Source of the DNA: an uncultured Mollicutes bacterium
GTDB taxonomy: Bacteria > Bacillota_I > Bacilli_A > ML615J-28 > CAG-313
Reading direction: 5' to 3'
Length of the DNA: 31,265 nt
NCBI GenBank assembly: GCA_900538885.1
Contig: UQAI01000014.1
Coordinates: 1-31,265, forward strand
Of this stretch, positions 8,822 to 14,869 are shown piece by piece. Under the pieces are notes generated by a model, which was given only the letters and a program-made list of their open reading frames with translations, was not told where the DNA came from and did not search any database. A program made the position numbers and the translations under genes. Position 1 is the first letter of the stretch. Each line of letters begins with the position of its first letter.

Positions 8822-9481
8822 CTATTTATTAAATATTGTTCCAAGTCTTACCATTGTTGCTCCATGTTTAACCGCAAGTAAATAATCACTTGACATTCCC
8901 ATTGAAAGTTCCGTGCATGGGGCATAACTTAAATTAAGGCTTTGTATTTCTTTTTGAAGATCTCGCATTGTTTCATAATAACTGATTAATAATTCATCAT
9001 CATAAGTATACTTTGCGACTGTCATTAAACCAACAACTTCAATTTTCTTATATTTTTCAAGACTTTTAATGAATGGTATTACTTTAGATTCATCTAGTCC
9101 TGATTTGTTATTGTTATCTGATACATTGACTTGAACGAAACACTTTAATGGATCTTTTCTTTTTCTTGTTTTATTAATCGCATTAGCAAGGTCAATTGAG
9201 TCAAGTGAATGCAAATAATCAATCGCATCAATAAAACTAGAATTTAGTTTTGGTGGTATTTTTATGACTCCAAAATAATGCCATATTATATTCATATCCT
9301 TTAGTGCTTCATATTTTGTAACAAAACTATCTTTTCTTGTTTCGCCTATTTCTTTAATGCCAGCTTCCACAATTTCTTTTGTTTTATCTAAATCAAAGTA
9401 TTTCACAGCTGCAACCACACGAACATTTGGATATTCTTTTAAACTATCTTTTACTACTTCTACTTGTGTTTTTATGCTCAT
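8822..9481 (-). CDS. ylmE: YggS/YlmE family PLP homeostasis protein
   Basis: This 219-residue protein is a PLP-binding TIM-barrel of the YggS/PROSC family, which buffers pyridoxal phosphate and has no known enzyme activity. The PLP lysine is Lys27 in VAAVKYF. The C-terminal phosphate-binding part is conserved (SMGMSSDYLLAVKHGATMVRLGT). The middle is divergent: the usual GEN motif reads GETRKDSF, and the usual WHxIGxLQxNK reads WHYFGVIKIPPKLN, so residues that normally line the pocket are replaced. It is first gene of the operon, with a promoter about 44 bases upstream and an AGAGGTG ribosome site. As ylmE it belongs in the Firmicute division cluster. Confidence 0.88.
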   Translation of the reverse strand: MSIKTQVEVVKDSLKEYPNVRVVAAVKYFDLDKTKEIVEAGIKEIGETRKDSFVTKYEALKDMNIIWHYFGVIKIPPKLNSSFIDAIDYLHSLDSIDLANAINKTRKRKDPLKCFVQVNVSDNNNKSGLDESKVIPFIKSLEKYKKIEVVGLMTVAKYTYDDELLISYYETMRDLQKEIQSLNLSYAPCTELSMGMSSDYLLAVKHGATMVRLGTIFNK

Positions 9482-9524
9482 ATGTTCACCTCTTCCATAT
9501 CTCGGTTCTTTTTATAGTATTATT

Positions 9525-9553
9525 ATTATACCACGTTTACTAAATTTTTACAA
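9525..9553 (-). promoter_or_regulatory. Promoter of the yggS-sepF-ylmH-ileS operon
   Basis: On the minus strand, TTGTAA (9548-9553) and TATAAT (9525-9530) are separated by exactly 17 bases. TG one base before the -10 makes it an extended -10 promoter. It lies about 44 bases before the yggS start and is the only good promoter seen for the seven-gene run down to deoD. Confidence 0.75.
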
Positions 9554-9590
9554 GGTTTTTAACATTGAACTTTTTTTCTTCATCAAATCC

Positions 9591-9654
9591 GTCTTAAGTA
9601 TTATTGTGCTTATTTACTAATTAATTAATGATTTTTTCCTATATTACTTAAGAC
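9591..9654. repeat. 10-bp inverted repeat between divergent promoters
   Basis: GTCTTAAGTA (9591-9600) is perfectly inverted as TACTTAAGAC (9645-9654), 44 bases apart. The pair lies between the divergent yggS and tRNA promoters. The spacing is too wide for a simple hairpin terminator and no T-run follows. It could be a looped operator or a relic of a small mobile element; nothing else supports either. Confidence 0.4.
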
Positions 9655-9661
9655 ATATAGT

Positions 9662-9690
9662 TTGTATTTTTTGATTAATTGTGATAAAAT
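9662..9690 (+). promoter_or_regulatory. Promoter of tRNA-Arg
   Basis: TTGTAT (9662-9667) and TAAAAT (9685-9690) are spaced by 17 bases, with TG one base before the -10. The predicted start of transcription falls almost at the mature tRNA end (9699), leaving little or no 5' leader. Confidence 0.65.
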
Positions 9691-9698
9691 ATTATCAT

Positions 9699-9773
9699 GT
9701 GCTTATCGCTCAATGGATAGGGTGGCAGGTTCCGATCCTGTATATGGGGGTTCGATTCCCTCTAAGCACGCCA
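9699..9773 (+). tRNA. tRNA-Arg (anticodon CCG)
   Basis: The sequence folds into a complete cloverleaf. A perfect 7-bp acceptor stem (GTGCTTA/TAAGCAC), a 4-bp D stem with wobbles, and an anticodon stem GCAGG/CCTGT with loop TTCCGAT give anticodon CCG. A T arm with loop TTCGATT follows. The discriminator is G and the CCA end is encoded (9771-9773). It reads the Arg codon CGG, which should be rare in a genome this AT-rich. A terminator hairpin follows 12 bases later, so it is transcribed alone. Confidence 0.93.
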
Positions 9774-9784
9774 TCAAAACACTC

Positions 9785-9825
9785 AAGTCTATTGTTACAT
9801 TTTAGTAATGATAGACTTTAATTTT
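9785..9825 (+). terminator. Terminator after tRNA-Arg
   Basis: A 14-bp stem with two G-T wobbles (9785-9798 with 9805-9818) and a 6-base loop is followed by a T-rich stretch (TTAATTTT). It lies just past the tRNA CCA end and closes the single-gene transcript. Confidence 0.7.
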
Positions 9826-9840
9826 ATCCAATATACTTCT

Positions 9841-9870
9841 ACCACTTATGTGCTAAAAACAACCACATAT
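9841..9870 (+). promoter_or_regulatory. Direct repeats, candidate LytTR binding site
   Basis: ACCACTTAT (9841-9849) and ACCACATAT (9862-9870) differ at one position and start 21 bases apart, two helical turns. They end 10 bases before the -35 box of the LytTR gene. LytTR-domain regulators typically bind two roughly 9-bp direct repeats with about 12 bases between them, and this pair has exactly that geometry. The base sequence differs from published LytTR sites, so specificity is inferred from layout only. Confidence 0.5.
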
Positions 9871-9880
9871 TTAATAACTA

Positions 9881-9909
9881 TTGCATTTATTTTTTCAATA
9901 ATTTATAAT
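9881..9909 (+). promoter_or_regulatory. Promoter of the LytTR/DUF3021 operon
   Basis: TTGCAT (9881-9886) and a perfect TATAAT (9904-9909) are 17 bases apart. They sit 26 bases before the LytTR start and directly downstream of the 21-bp-spaced direct repeats. Confidence 0.78.
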
Positions 9910-9934
9910 ATAGATGTCATAAGGAGAAAAGCTA

Positions 9935-10375
9935 ATGAAAGTCGAAATTAAAATTGATAAAAGTTGCACAGAGCCTAAAATTACCATTGTAACAAACAAA
10001 ATTACTGAGGAAATTAACCAAATAGCAAAAAAGCTTACAAATGAACAATCCCAAATTTTAGTTGGATTTAAAGATGAAAAAGTACTAGTACTAGATCCAA
10101 ATCAAATATACAGAGTGTATGCCACAAATGCTAAAGTATACGCTGAAACAGAGTTCGATACACTTCTTCTTAAACTACGTCTATATGAAATTGAAGAGCG
10201 TCTTGATCCAAATTTATTTGTACGAATATCTAATAGTGAGATAATTAATCTTAAAAAAGTTCAAGGATTTGATTTAAGTTTTACGGGAACAATCTGTGTA
10301 AAACTTTCTAATAAAACTATTACTTACGCATCAAGAAGATATGTGTCAAAAATAAAACAATTATTAGGAATATGA
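9935..10375 (+). CDS. LytTR-domain DNA-binding regulator
   Basis: This 146-residue protein has a C-terminal LytTR DNA-binding domain (about 41-146), seen in VYATNAKVYAETE, LYEIEERLDPNLFVRISNSEIINLKKV and the closing SRRYVSKIKQLL. Residues 1-40 are a short leader segment, not a receiver domain, so it is not a classical two-component response regulator. The ATG follows an AAGGAG site. It overlaps nothing, but its stop lies inside the ribosome binding site of the next gene, a four-helix membrane protein of DUF3021 type. LytTR genes paired with such membrane proteins act as regulator plus membrane inhibitor in streptococci (the HdrRM/BrsRM kind). By analogy this is a small membrane-controlled, autoregulated switch; its signal and targets are unknown. 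Confidence 0.88.
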   Translation: MKVEIKIDKSCTEPKITIVTNKITEEINQIAKKLTNEQSQILVGFKDEKVLVLDPNQIYRVYATNAKVYAETEFDTLLLKLRLYEIEERLDPNLFVRISNSEIINLKKVQGFDLSFTGTICVKLSNKTITYASRRYVSKIKQLLGI

Positions 10376-10385
10376 GGTGATAAAG

Positions 10386-10844
10386 ATGAAAAAGAAAATC
10401 ATTACACGTGGCTTACTTGGTTTAATTATTGGCGTTGCTATTGGATTTATAATTTCCTTAATTATTTCTACTATAATTAATGATGGTTCATTTTATCCTG
10501 TTTCACCTGAATTAATTAAAACAATGGGTAGTGAATTAAATGCCGTAATTTTACAAACTATTTTATGTGCTATCATGGGAGCTGGATTTTCAGCAGCATC
10601 AGTTATTTGGAAAATTGATTCTTGGAGTCTTGCCAAACAAACAGGAATATACTTTTTAATAATTAGCATTATTATGTTACCTATTGCCTATATTGCTAAC
10701 TGGATGAAACACTCCCTCCTTGGTTTTGTATTTTATACAAGTATTTTCATATTTATATTTATTTTAGTTTGGATTATACAATACCTAATTTGGAAACAAA
10801 AAATTAAAAAAATGAACACACTCATAAACAAAAAACAAAACTAA
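10386..10844 (+). CDS. DUF3021-type membrane protein, partner of the LytTR regulator
   Basis: This roughly 152-residue protein has four predicted membrane helices: about 6-27 (GLLGLIIGVAIGFIIS), 52-74, 82-104 and 112-140. A short basic C-terminal tail (KQKIKKMN) is probably cytoplasmic. Size, helix spacing and position directly after a LytTR gene match the DUF3021 family. I chose the ATG at 10386 because GAGGTGA lies just upstream; an in-frame GTG at 10377 falls within that site. It probably tethers or inhibits the LytTR protein. No catalytic motif is visible. Confidence 0.82.
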   Translation: MKKKIITRGLLGLIIGVAIGFIISLIISTIINDGSFYPVSPELIKTMGSELNAVILQTILCAIMGAGFSAASVIWKIDSWSLAKQTGIYFLIISIIMLPIAYIANWMKHSLLGFVFYTSIFIFIFILVWIIQYLIWKQKIKKMNTLINKKQN

Positions 10845-10882
10845 AGTTTCTAATATATCTATAATAAAAGTTTACGATACAA

Positions 10883-10972
10883 TATAATTGAAGATTAGGT
10901 GTGAGGGTAACACCTTTATAAAGAAGTCCCAACGGAAGATTTGCCTTTGCATAAAACGCAAAGGCTTTTTTT
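10883..10972 (+). ncRNA. Possible short structured RNA between DUF3021 and ATPase genes
   Basis: A TATAAT (10883-10888) without a clear -35 is followed by a perfect 6-bp hairpin (AGGTGT/ACACCT, about 10897-10915), an A-rich stretch, and a strong terminator at 10943-10972. That would give a transcript of about 75-80 bases with no convincing open frame. The hairpin loop holds GGG, which could pair with a CCC about 20 bases downstream to form a small pseudoknot of only three pairs. It does not match the preQ1, c-di-GMP, glutamine or SRP RNA consensus as I know them. It may equally be just the 3' untranslated end of the LytTR operon. Confidence 0.3.
10943..10972 (+). terminator. Strong Rho-independent terminator after the LytTR operon
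   Basis: Perfect 8-bp stem GCCTTTGC/GCAAAGGC (10943-10950 with 10958-10965), a 7-base loop, then seven T residues. It lies about 100 bases beyond the DUF3021 stop. Confidence 0.92.
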
Positions 10973-11020
10973 ATATCCTATTATTTTATTATTAACATAA
11001 AATTTATAGCTTAGTTTTCA

Positions 11021-11097
11021 AGAAAAACGTGCAAAAAAACATTTAAAAATTCAGAAAAACGTGCAAAGACGTTTAGAAAATACTTAGAAAAACGTGT
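11021..11097. repeat. Threefold 32-33 bp spaced repeat upstream of the ATPase gene
   Basis: The motif AGAAAAACGTG begins at 11021, 11053 and 11086, giving spacings of 32 and 33 bases, about three helical turns. The first two copies continue identically for several bases (GCAAA). The bases between copies are also partly alike, so this reads as about two and a third tandem units. The third copy ends nine bases before the -35 box of the ATPase promoter, so it may be an operator array. It is too short and too degenerate to be CRISPR. Confidence 0.65.
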
Positions 11098-11105
11098 TAA
11101 AATTC

Positions 11106-11134
11106 TTGATTTTTTAATGAAAAAATGTTATAAT
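11106..11134 (+). promoter_or_regulatory. Promoter of the AAA ATPase gene
   Basis: TTGATT (11106-11111) and TATAAT (11129-11134) are 17 bases apart, with TG one base before the -10. It is close to consensus, 21 bases before the ATG, and immediately follows the repeat array. Confidence 0.8.
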
Positions 11135-11154
11135 AAACTAAAGGAGGAAATATT

Positions 11155-12447
11155 ATGAAAAGATATGTAATGACAAGGCTACAAAAATGGAAGGATAGTC
11201 CAGACCGAAAGCCTCTTGTTATAAGAGGAGCTCGCCAAGTTGGTAAGACTTGGATAATGAAAGAATTTGGAAAAAGTTTCTACGATAATTTCGTTTATTG
11301 TAACTTCGATGAAGATAATGAACTAAAATCAATATTTACCAACAATAAAAATCCTCATAGAATTATTGAAATATTATCACTACTTAATAATATTAAAATC
11401 ATTCCTGGATCTACATTAATTATATTCGATGAAATTCAAGAATGTCCTGAAGCACTAAATACTCTTAAATACTTTTATGAAAAAGCTAATGAATATCACA
11501 TAATAGTTGCTGGAAGTTTACTTGGAACATTACTTGCTAAACCTAAATCATACCCTGTAGGCATGGTAAATTTACTTGAAATTTATCCTCTTAACTTTTG
11601 TGAATTTTTAATGGCGACAAATGAGCCATTATATAATTACTATGAAAGTATCACTAATAACCAAGCAATTGATGAAATTTTTCATAACCGGCTACTTGAA
11701 GCATACAATAATTATTTAATTATTGGGGGAATGCCAGAATGCGTTTCATCATGGATAACATACAAGGATCCTCAAAAAATAATACAAATTCAAAAAGAAT
11801 TGATTAGCCTATATGAAAATGATTTTTCCAAACACAATGGAAAAATAACTAGTGGTAAAATTTTCATGGTTTTTAAAAGTATTACTACTCAACTAGCTAA
11901 AGAGAACGAAAAATTTATTTATAATTCAATTAGAGAAGGCGCAAGAGCTAGGGATTATGAAGAAGCAATCGAGTGGTTAGTTTCCGCTGGCATGCTAAAT
12001 CGTGTATATAATTTATCTAAAATAGACTATCCCTTATCTGTTTATGCTAAATTAGATAGTTTTAAACTTTTTGTTTTTGATACTGGCTTATTAAAGTGTA
12101 TGGCAAACATTGACAATAGTTCTATTTTGTTAAAGTCAGATTATCAATTTAAAGGACCACTTACCGAAAACTACGTTTTACAACAATTAAAAAGTACATA
12201 TGGCAGTGACTTATATTATTTTTCAAACAAAAATAGTGAACTAGATTTTATTATGCAAAATAAAACTAGTATTAATATTATTGAAGTAAAAGCAGGCGAA
12301 GACAAATCATCTCCTTCTTTTAAAAAATGTATAAATGAAAACAACGAACTACAAGGCATTAGATATTCAAGGCGCAACTATATTAAAAATGGCAAAATAA
12401 TTAACATTCCTTTATATCTTGTTAATAAAACTATTGAACTGATTTAA
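11155..12447 (+). CDS. AAA-type ATPase with DUF4143-like C-terminal domain
   Basis: This 430-residue protein belongs to a large, mostly uncharacterised ATPase family. Walker A is GARQVGKT (25-32). Walker B is LIIFDE (88-93), with a sensor-like VAGSLLG (118-124). A helical linker leads to a C-terminal DUF4143-type domain whose ELDFIM (362-367) and IIEVKAG (375-381) segments resemble the acidic-x-acidic and ExK signature of the PD-(D/E)xK nuclease fold. Nuclease activity is not established for the family. It stands alone, with its own near-consensus promoter, AAGGAGG site and upstream repeat array, and no adjacent antitoxin or defence partner. These genes are common and often multicopy in gut anaerobes; the function is unknown. 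Confidence 0.9.
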   Translation: MKRYVMTRLQKWKDSPDRKPLVIRGARQVGKTWIMKEFGKSFYDNFVYCNFDEDNELKSIFTNNKNPHRIIEILSLLNNIKIIPGSTLIIFDEIQECPEALNTLKYFYEKANEYHIIVAGSLLGTLLAKPKSYPVGMVNLLEIYPLNFCEFLMATNEPLYNYYESITNNQAIDEIFHNRLLEAYNNYLIIGGMPECVSSWITYKDPQKIIQIQKELISLYENDFSKHNGKITSGKIFMVFKSITTQLAKENEKFIYNSIREGARARDYEEAIEWLVSAGMLNRVYNLSKIDYPLSVYAKLDSFKLFVFDTGLLKCMANIDNSSILLKSDYQFKGPLTENYVLQQLKSTYGSDLYYFSNKNSELDFIMQNKTSINIIEVKAGEDKSSPSFKKCINENNELQGIRYSRRNYIKNGKIINIPLYLVNKTIELI

Positions 12448-12495
12448 ATTAATCACATTAAAAATATCAAATTTTAATAATTTTAAGTTAAATTA

Positions 12496-12504
12496 TGGTA
12501 TAAT
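12496..12504 (+). promoter_or_regulatory. Extended -10 promoter of the DUF308 gene
   Basis: TGGTATAAT at 12496-12504 is a consensus extended -10. No good -35 is visible 17 bases upstream. Downstream, a 12-base sequence TTATAATATTAT is repeated exactly at 12520-12531 and 12541-12552, 21 bases apart, within the leader. Confidence 0.55.
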
Positions 12505-12576
12505 TATTACGTTTAAAAATTATAATATTATAGAAGCCATTTATAATATTATCAAACTCAAATAGGGGGTGAAAAT

Positions 12577-13044
12577 ATGGCAAAGAAAAAACAATTTAAA
12601 TTTTCTAACAATAGTCTTCTTAATGCACTTTTATACATTGCTGTAGGTATTTTATTTTGTGTATTTAGATCATCTATGTTAAACATTTTAATGACTGTTG
12701 TCGGTGTTTTATTCATCGTTTATGGTATTGTTAGCATTGTTAATAAAGATACTGTAACTGGTGTTGTTAGCATCGCTATTGGTGCAATCATTATTTTAGG
12801 TGGTTGGTTATTTGTGGAAATAATCCTAATCATTTTCGGTATTTTAATTATCATTAAAGGTATTTTAGATTTACTAAATAGCTTTAAGAAAAACAGCCTA
12901 TGGGGACTTTTAACCGCAATAATCACAATTGTTATAGGTATTTTATTAGTAGTAAGCCACTGGGCCGCAATCGATATTATTTGCGTCGTTGTTGGTGTTA
13001 TTTGTATTGTTAATGGTGTTTTATCACTACTTGCAAAAAAATAG
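12577..13044 (+). CDS. DUF308/HdeD-like membrane protein
   Basis: This 155-residue protein is almost wholly hydrophobic. Six membrane helices pair up in a repeating pattern: each pair has a glycine-rich first helix (IAVGILF, IAIGAII, ITIVIGILL) and a second ending in GI or GV (VGVLFIVYGIVSI, FGILIIIKGILDLL, VGVICIVNGVLSLL). This threefold internal repeat is typical of the DUF308 family to which HdeD belongs. A basic N-terminus (MAKKKQFKF) suggests a cytoplasmic start. GGGGGTG precedes the ATG. Single-gene unit with its own promoter and terminator; the function is unknown, possibly stress-related by analogy with HdeD. Confidence 0.85.
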   Translation: MAKKKQFKFSNNSLLNALLYIAVGILFCVFRSSMLNILMTVVGVLFIVYGIVSIVNKDTVTGVVSIAIGAIIILGGWLFVEIILIIFGILIIIKGILDLLNSFKKNSLWGLLTAIITIVIGILLVVSHWAAIDIICVVVGVICIVNGVLSLLAKK

Positions 13045-13055
13045 CAATTTAAAAG

Positions 13056-13079
13056 GAGGTGTTCAAAACACCTCTTTTT
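13056..13079 (+). terminator. Terminator between DUF308 gene and argS
   Basis: Perfect 8-bp stem GAGGTGTT/AACACCTC (13056-13063 with 13067-13074), a three-base loop, then TTTTT. On the opposite strand a four-T tail follows, so it may also stop argS transcription, which converges here. Confidence 0.85.
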
Positions 13080-13102
13080 ATTTATATTTTTTATTAGTTA
13101 TA

Positions 13103-14764
13103 CTACATTTTTTCAGGAGCACTAACACCAATTAAATTTAATGCATCTACTAAAACAGTTTGGATAGCTGTTATTATTGTAAGTTTTTCACGAGTTAGTT
13201 CTTCATCTTCGGTAATAATTTTTTCGTCATTATAGTAGCTATGAAGAAGGTAAGCAAGTTCATTAATAAAATGAGTCAATTTGTGAACTAAACGTTTGGT
13301 TGCGGCTTCTTGAATAACACTAGGATATTGAAGTAATAATAGACAAATATCTTTAGTTTTATTTAAATCTATAGTTTTAAATTCTGTTACAGGCACGAAT
13401 ATTTTACCAGTACTTTCATAATTTTTAATAACACTACAAATTCTAGCATTAGCGTATTGGGCATAGAAAACTGGATTATCGTTTGATTTTTGTTTCATTA
13501 AATCAAGATCAAGATCCATATGGGTACTTAATGATTTCGCAACATAGAAGTATCTTAACGCATCACTACCAACTTCATCTAGTAAATCACTTAAGGTAAT
13601 AGCTTTACCACTACGTTTACTCATTTTTACTTCTTCACCATTTTCCATTACTCTTACCATTTGTAAGATTTCAATGTCAATTAAGTTAGCATTTCCACCA
13701 ACCATTGAAACGGCAGCTTTAAGTCTTTCGATATAACCATGATGGTCCGCACCTAATACATCAATTAAATGAGTATAACCACGTGATAATTTATTCGCAT
13801 GGTAAGCAATATCAGGTAAAAGATATGTATAACTACCATCACTCTTAACAATAACACGATCTTTTTCATCGTTATATTTAGTAGTCTTAAGCCAGATTGC
13901 TCCATCTTGAACATATGTATTGCCATCTTCTTTTAATTTCTCTAATACCTTTTGGACAGCACCATCGCGATATAAACTTTTTTCACTAAACCATGTATCA
14001 AACTCTACATTGAAACGTTTTAAGTCTTTCTTTAAATTATTAAGAAGTTTATTAGTTCCATATTCTTTAAAGAAATCAATATCAAAATTGTTTAAAAATT
14101 TATCACCATATTCAGTTTTAATGTCTTCCGCAACTTTAATTATTTCTTTACCATGATAATAATCATCTTTCATTTCGGGAGCGATACCATATAATTCTTT
14201 ATAACGTTCATAAACGCTTAATGCCATGTTAGTTATTTGATTACCAGCATCATTGACATAATGTTCACGGTTTACTTTATAACCAGCTTTTTTCATGATT
14301 CTTGATAATGAATCACCATATGCGGCACCACGTCCATGGCCAACATGTAAATAGCCTGTAGGGTTGGCACTTACATACTCTAAATCAATATTTTCACCTT
14401 TTCCAATTTCTAGATTACCGTAATTTTCTTTTTCATTTTGAATTTTGAAAATAATATCATGTAGATAGTTTAAATCTAAAAATAGATTGATAAAGCCAGG
14501 ACCTGCAATTTCCATTTTTGATAAATGCATTTTTTCTAAATTACTGCTATTAACAATTTCACTAGCAATATCTAATGGTCTTTTTTTCGCAACTTTAGTA
14601 AGTTTCATCGCAAGGTTAGTTGCGTAGTCACCATGATCTTTATCTTTAGGAAGTTCTAAGAAAATATCCTCAGCTGACTTTACAACCACTCCATCTACAT
14701 AACCTAGTGTGTTTACTACTTGAAATAATTCTTCTTTTATACTTGATAATAACTTATCTAACAT
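13103..14764 (-). CDS. argS: Arginyl-tRNA synthetase
   Basis: This 553-residue class I synthetase charges tRNA-Arg. The N-terminal Arg-tRNA-synthetase-specific domain (about 1-110) is followed by the HIGH-type motif HVGH (140-143, in PTGYLHVGHGRG). The loop at 380-384 reads KMSKR, followed by SGKA, so unlike many ArgS it keeps a full KMSK sequence. The C-terminal helical DALR anticodon-binding domain has the usual FYAQYANARI start. It is a single-gene unit on the minus strand with its own extended -10 promoter and a shared terminator. Confidence 0.97.
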   Translation of the reverse strand: MLDKLLSSIKEELFQVVNTLGYVDGVVVKSAEDIFLELPKDKDHGDYATNLAMKLTKVAKKRPLDIASEIVNSSNLEKMHLSKMEIAGPGFINLFLDLNYLHDIIFKIQNEKENYGNLEIGKGENIDLEYVSANPTGYLHVGHGRGAAYGDSLSRIMKKAGYKVNREHYVNDAGNQITNMALSVYERYKELYGIAPEMKDDYYHGKEIIKVAEDIKTEYGDKFLNNFDIDFFKEYGTNKLLNNLKKDLKRFNVEFDTWFSEKSLYRDGAVQKVLEKLKEDGNTYVQDGAIWLKTTKYNDEKDRVIVKSDGSYTYLLPDIAYHANKLSRGYTHLIDVLGADHHGYIERLKAAVSMVGGNANLIDIEILQMVRVMENGEEVKMSKRSGKAITLSDLLDEVGSDALRYFYVAKSLSTHMDLDLDLMKQKSNDNPVFYAQYANARICSVIKNYESTGKIFVPVTEFKTIDLNKTKDICLLLLQYPSVIQEAATKRLVHKLTHFINELAYLLHSYYNDEKIITEDEELTREKLTIITAIQTVLVDALNLIGVSAPEKM

Positions 14765-14788
14765 ACTATCACCATTCCTAACTTAGGT

Positions 14789-14797
14789 ATTATACCA
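14789..14797 (-). promoter_or_regulatory. Extended -10 promoter of argS
   Basis: TGGTATAAT reads on the minus strand at 14789-14797, 25 bases before the argS start. I see no good -35. A T-box structure is not visible in the roughly 80 bases before the gene. Confidence 0.6.
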
Positions 14798-14838
14798 TAT
14801 TTTAGAAAGAAAAGAAAGCAAATAAAACTATAAAACAA

Positions 14839-14869
14839 GAAAAAAGATAACTAGCCTATACTAGTTATC
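14839..14869 (-). terminator. Terminator after the large lipoprotein gene
   Basis: A perfect 9-bp stem GATAACTAG/CTAGTTATC (14846-14854 with 14861-14869) with a 6-base loop is followed on the minus strand by a T-run (14841-14845). The stem includes the stop codon of the lipoprotein gene, so the operon ends abruptly. Confidence 0.85.

Noticed and set aside
9357..9620. Plus-strand frame overlapping the yggS start
   Set aside because: It is antisense to a well-supported gene and has no ribosome site or recognisable composition.
10895..10940. preQ1-I riboswitch
   Set aside because: The hairpin and A-rich tail look similar, but the loop lacks the needed cytosine, the putative pseudoknot is three pairs, and no queuosine gene follows.
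11021..11097. CRISPR array
   Set aside because: The shared motif is only 11-16 bases, the between-copy sequence is partly repeated too, and no cas genes are near.
11155..12447. Defence or toxin-antitoxin island around the AAA ATPase
   Set aside because: The ATPase has no partner gene, integrase or atypical neighbours; it has its own promoter and stands alone.
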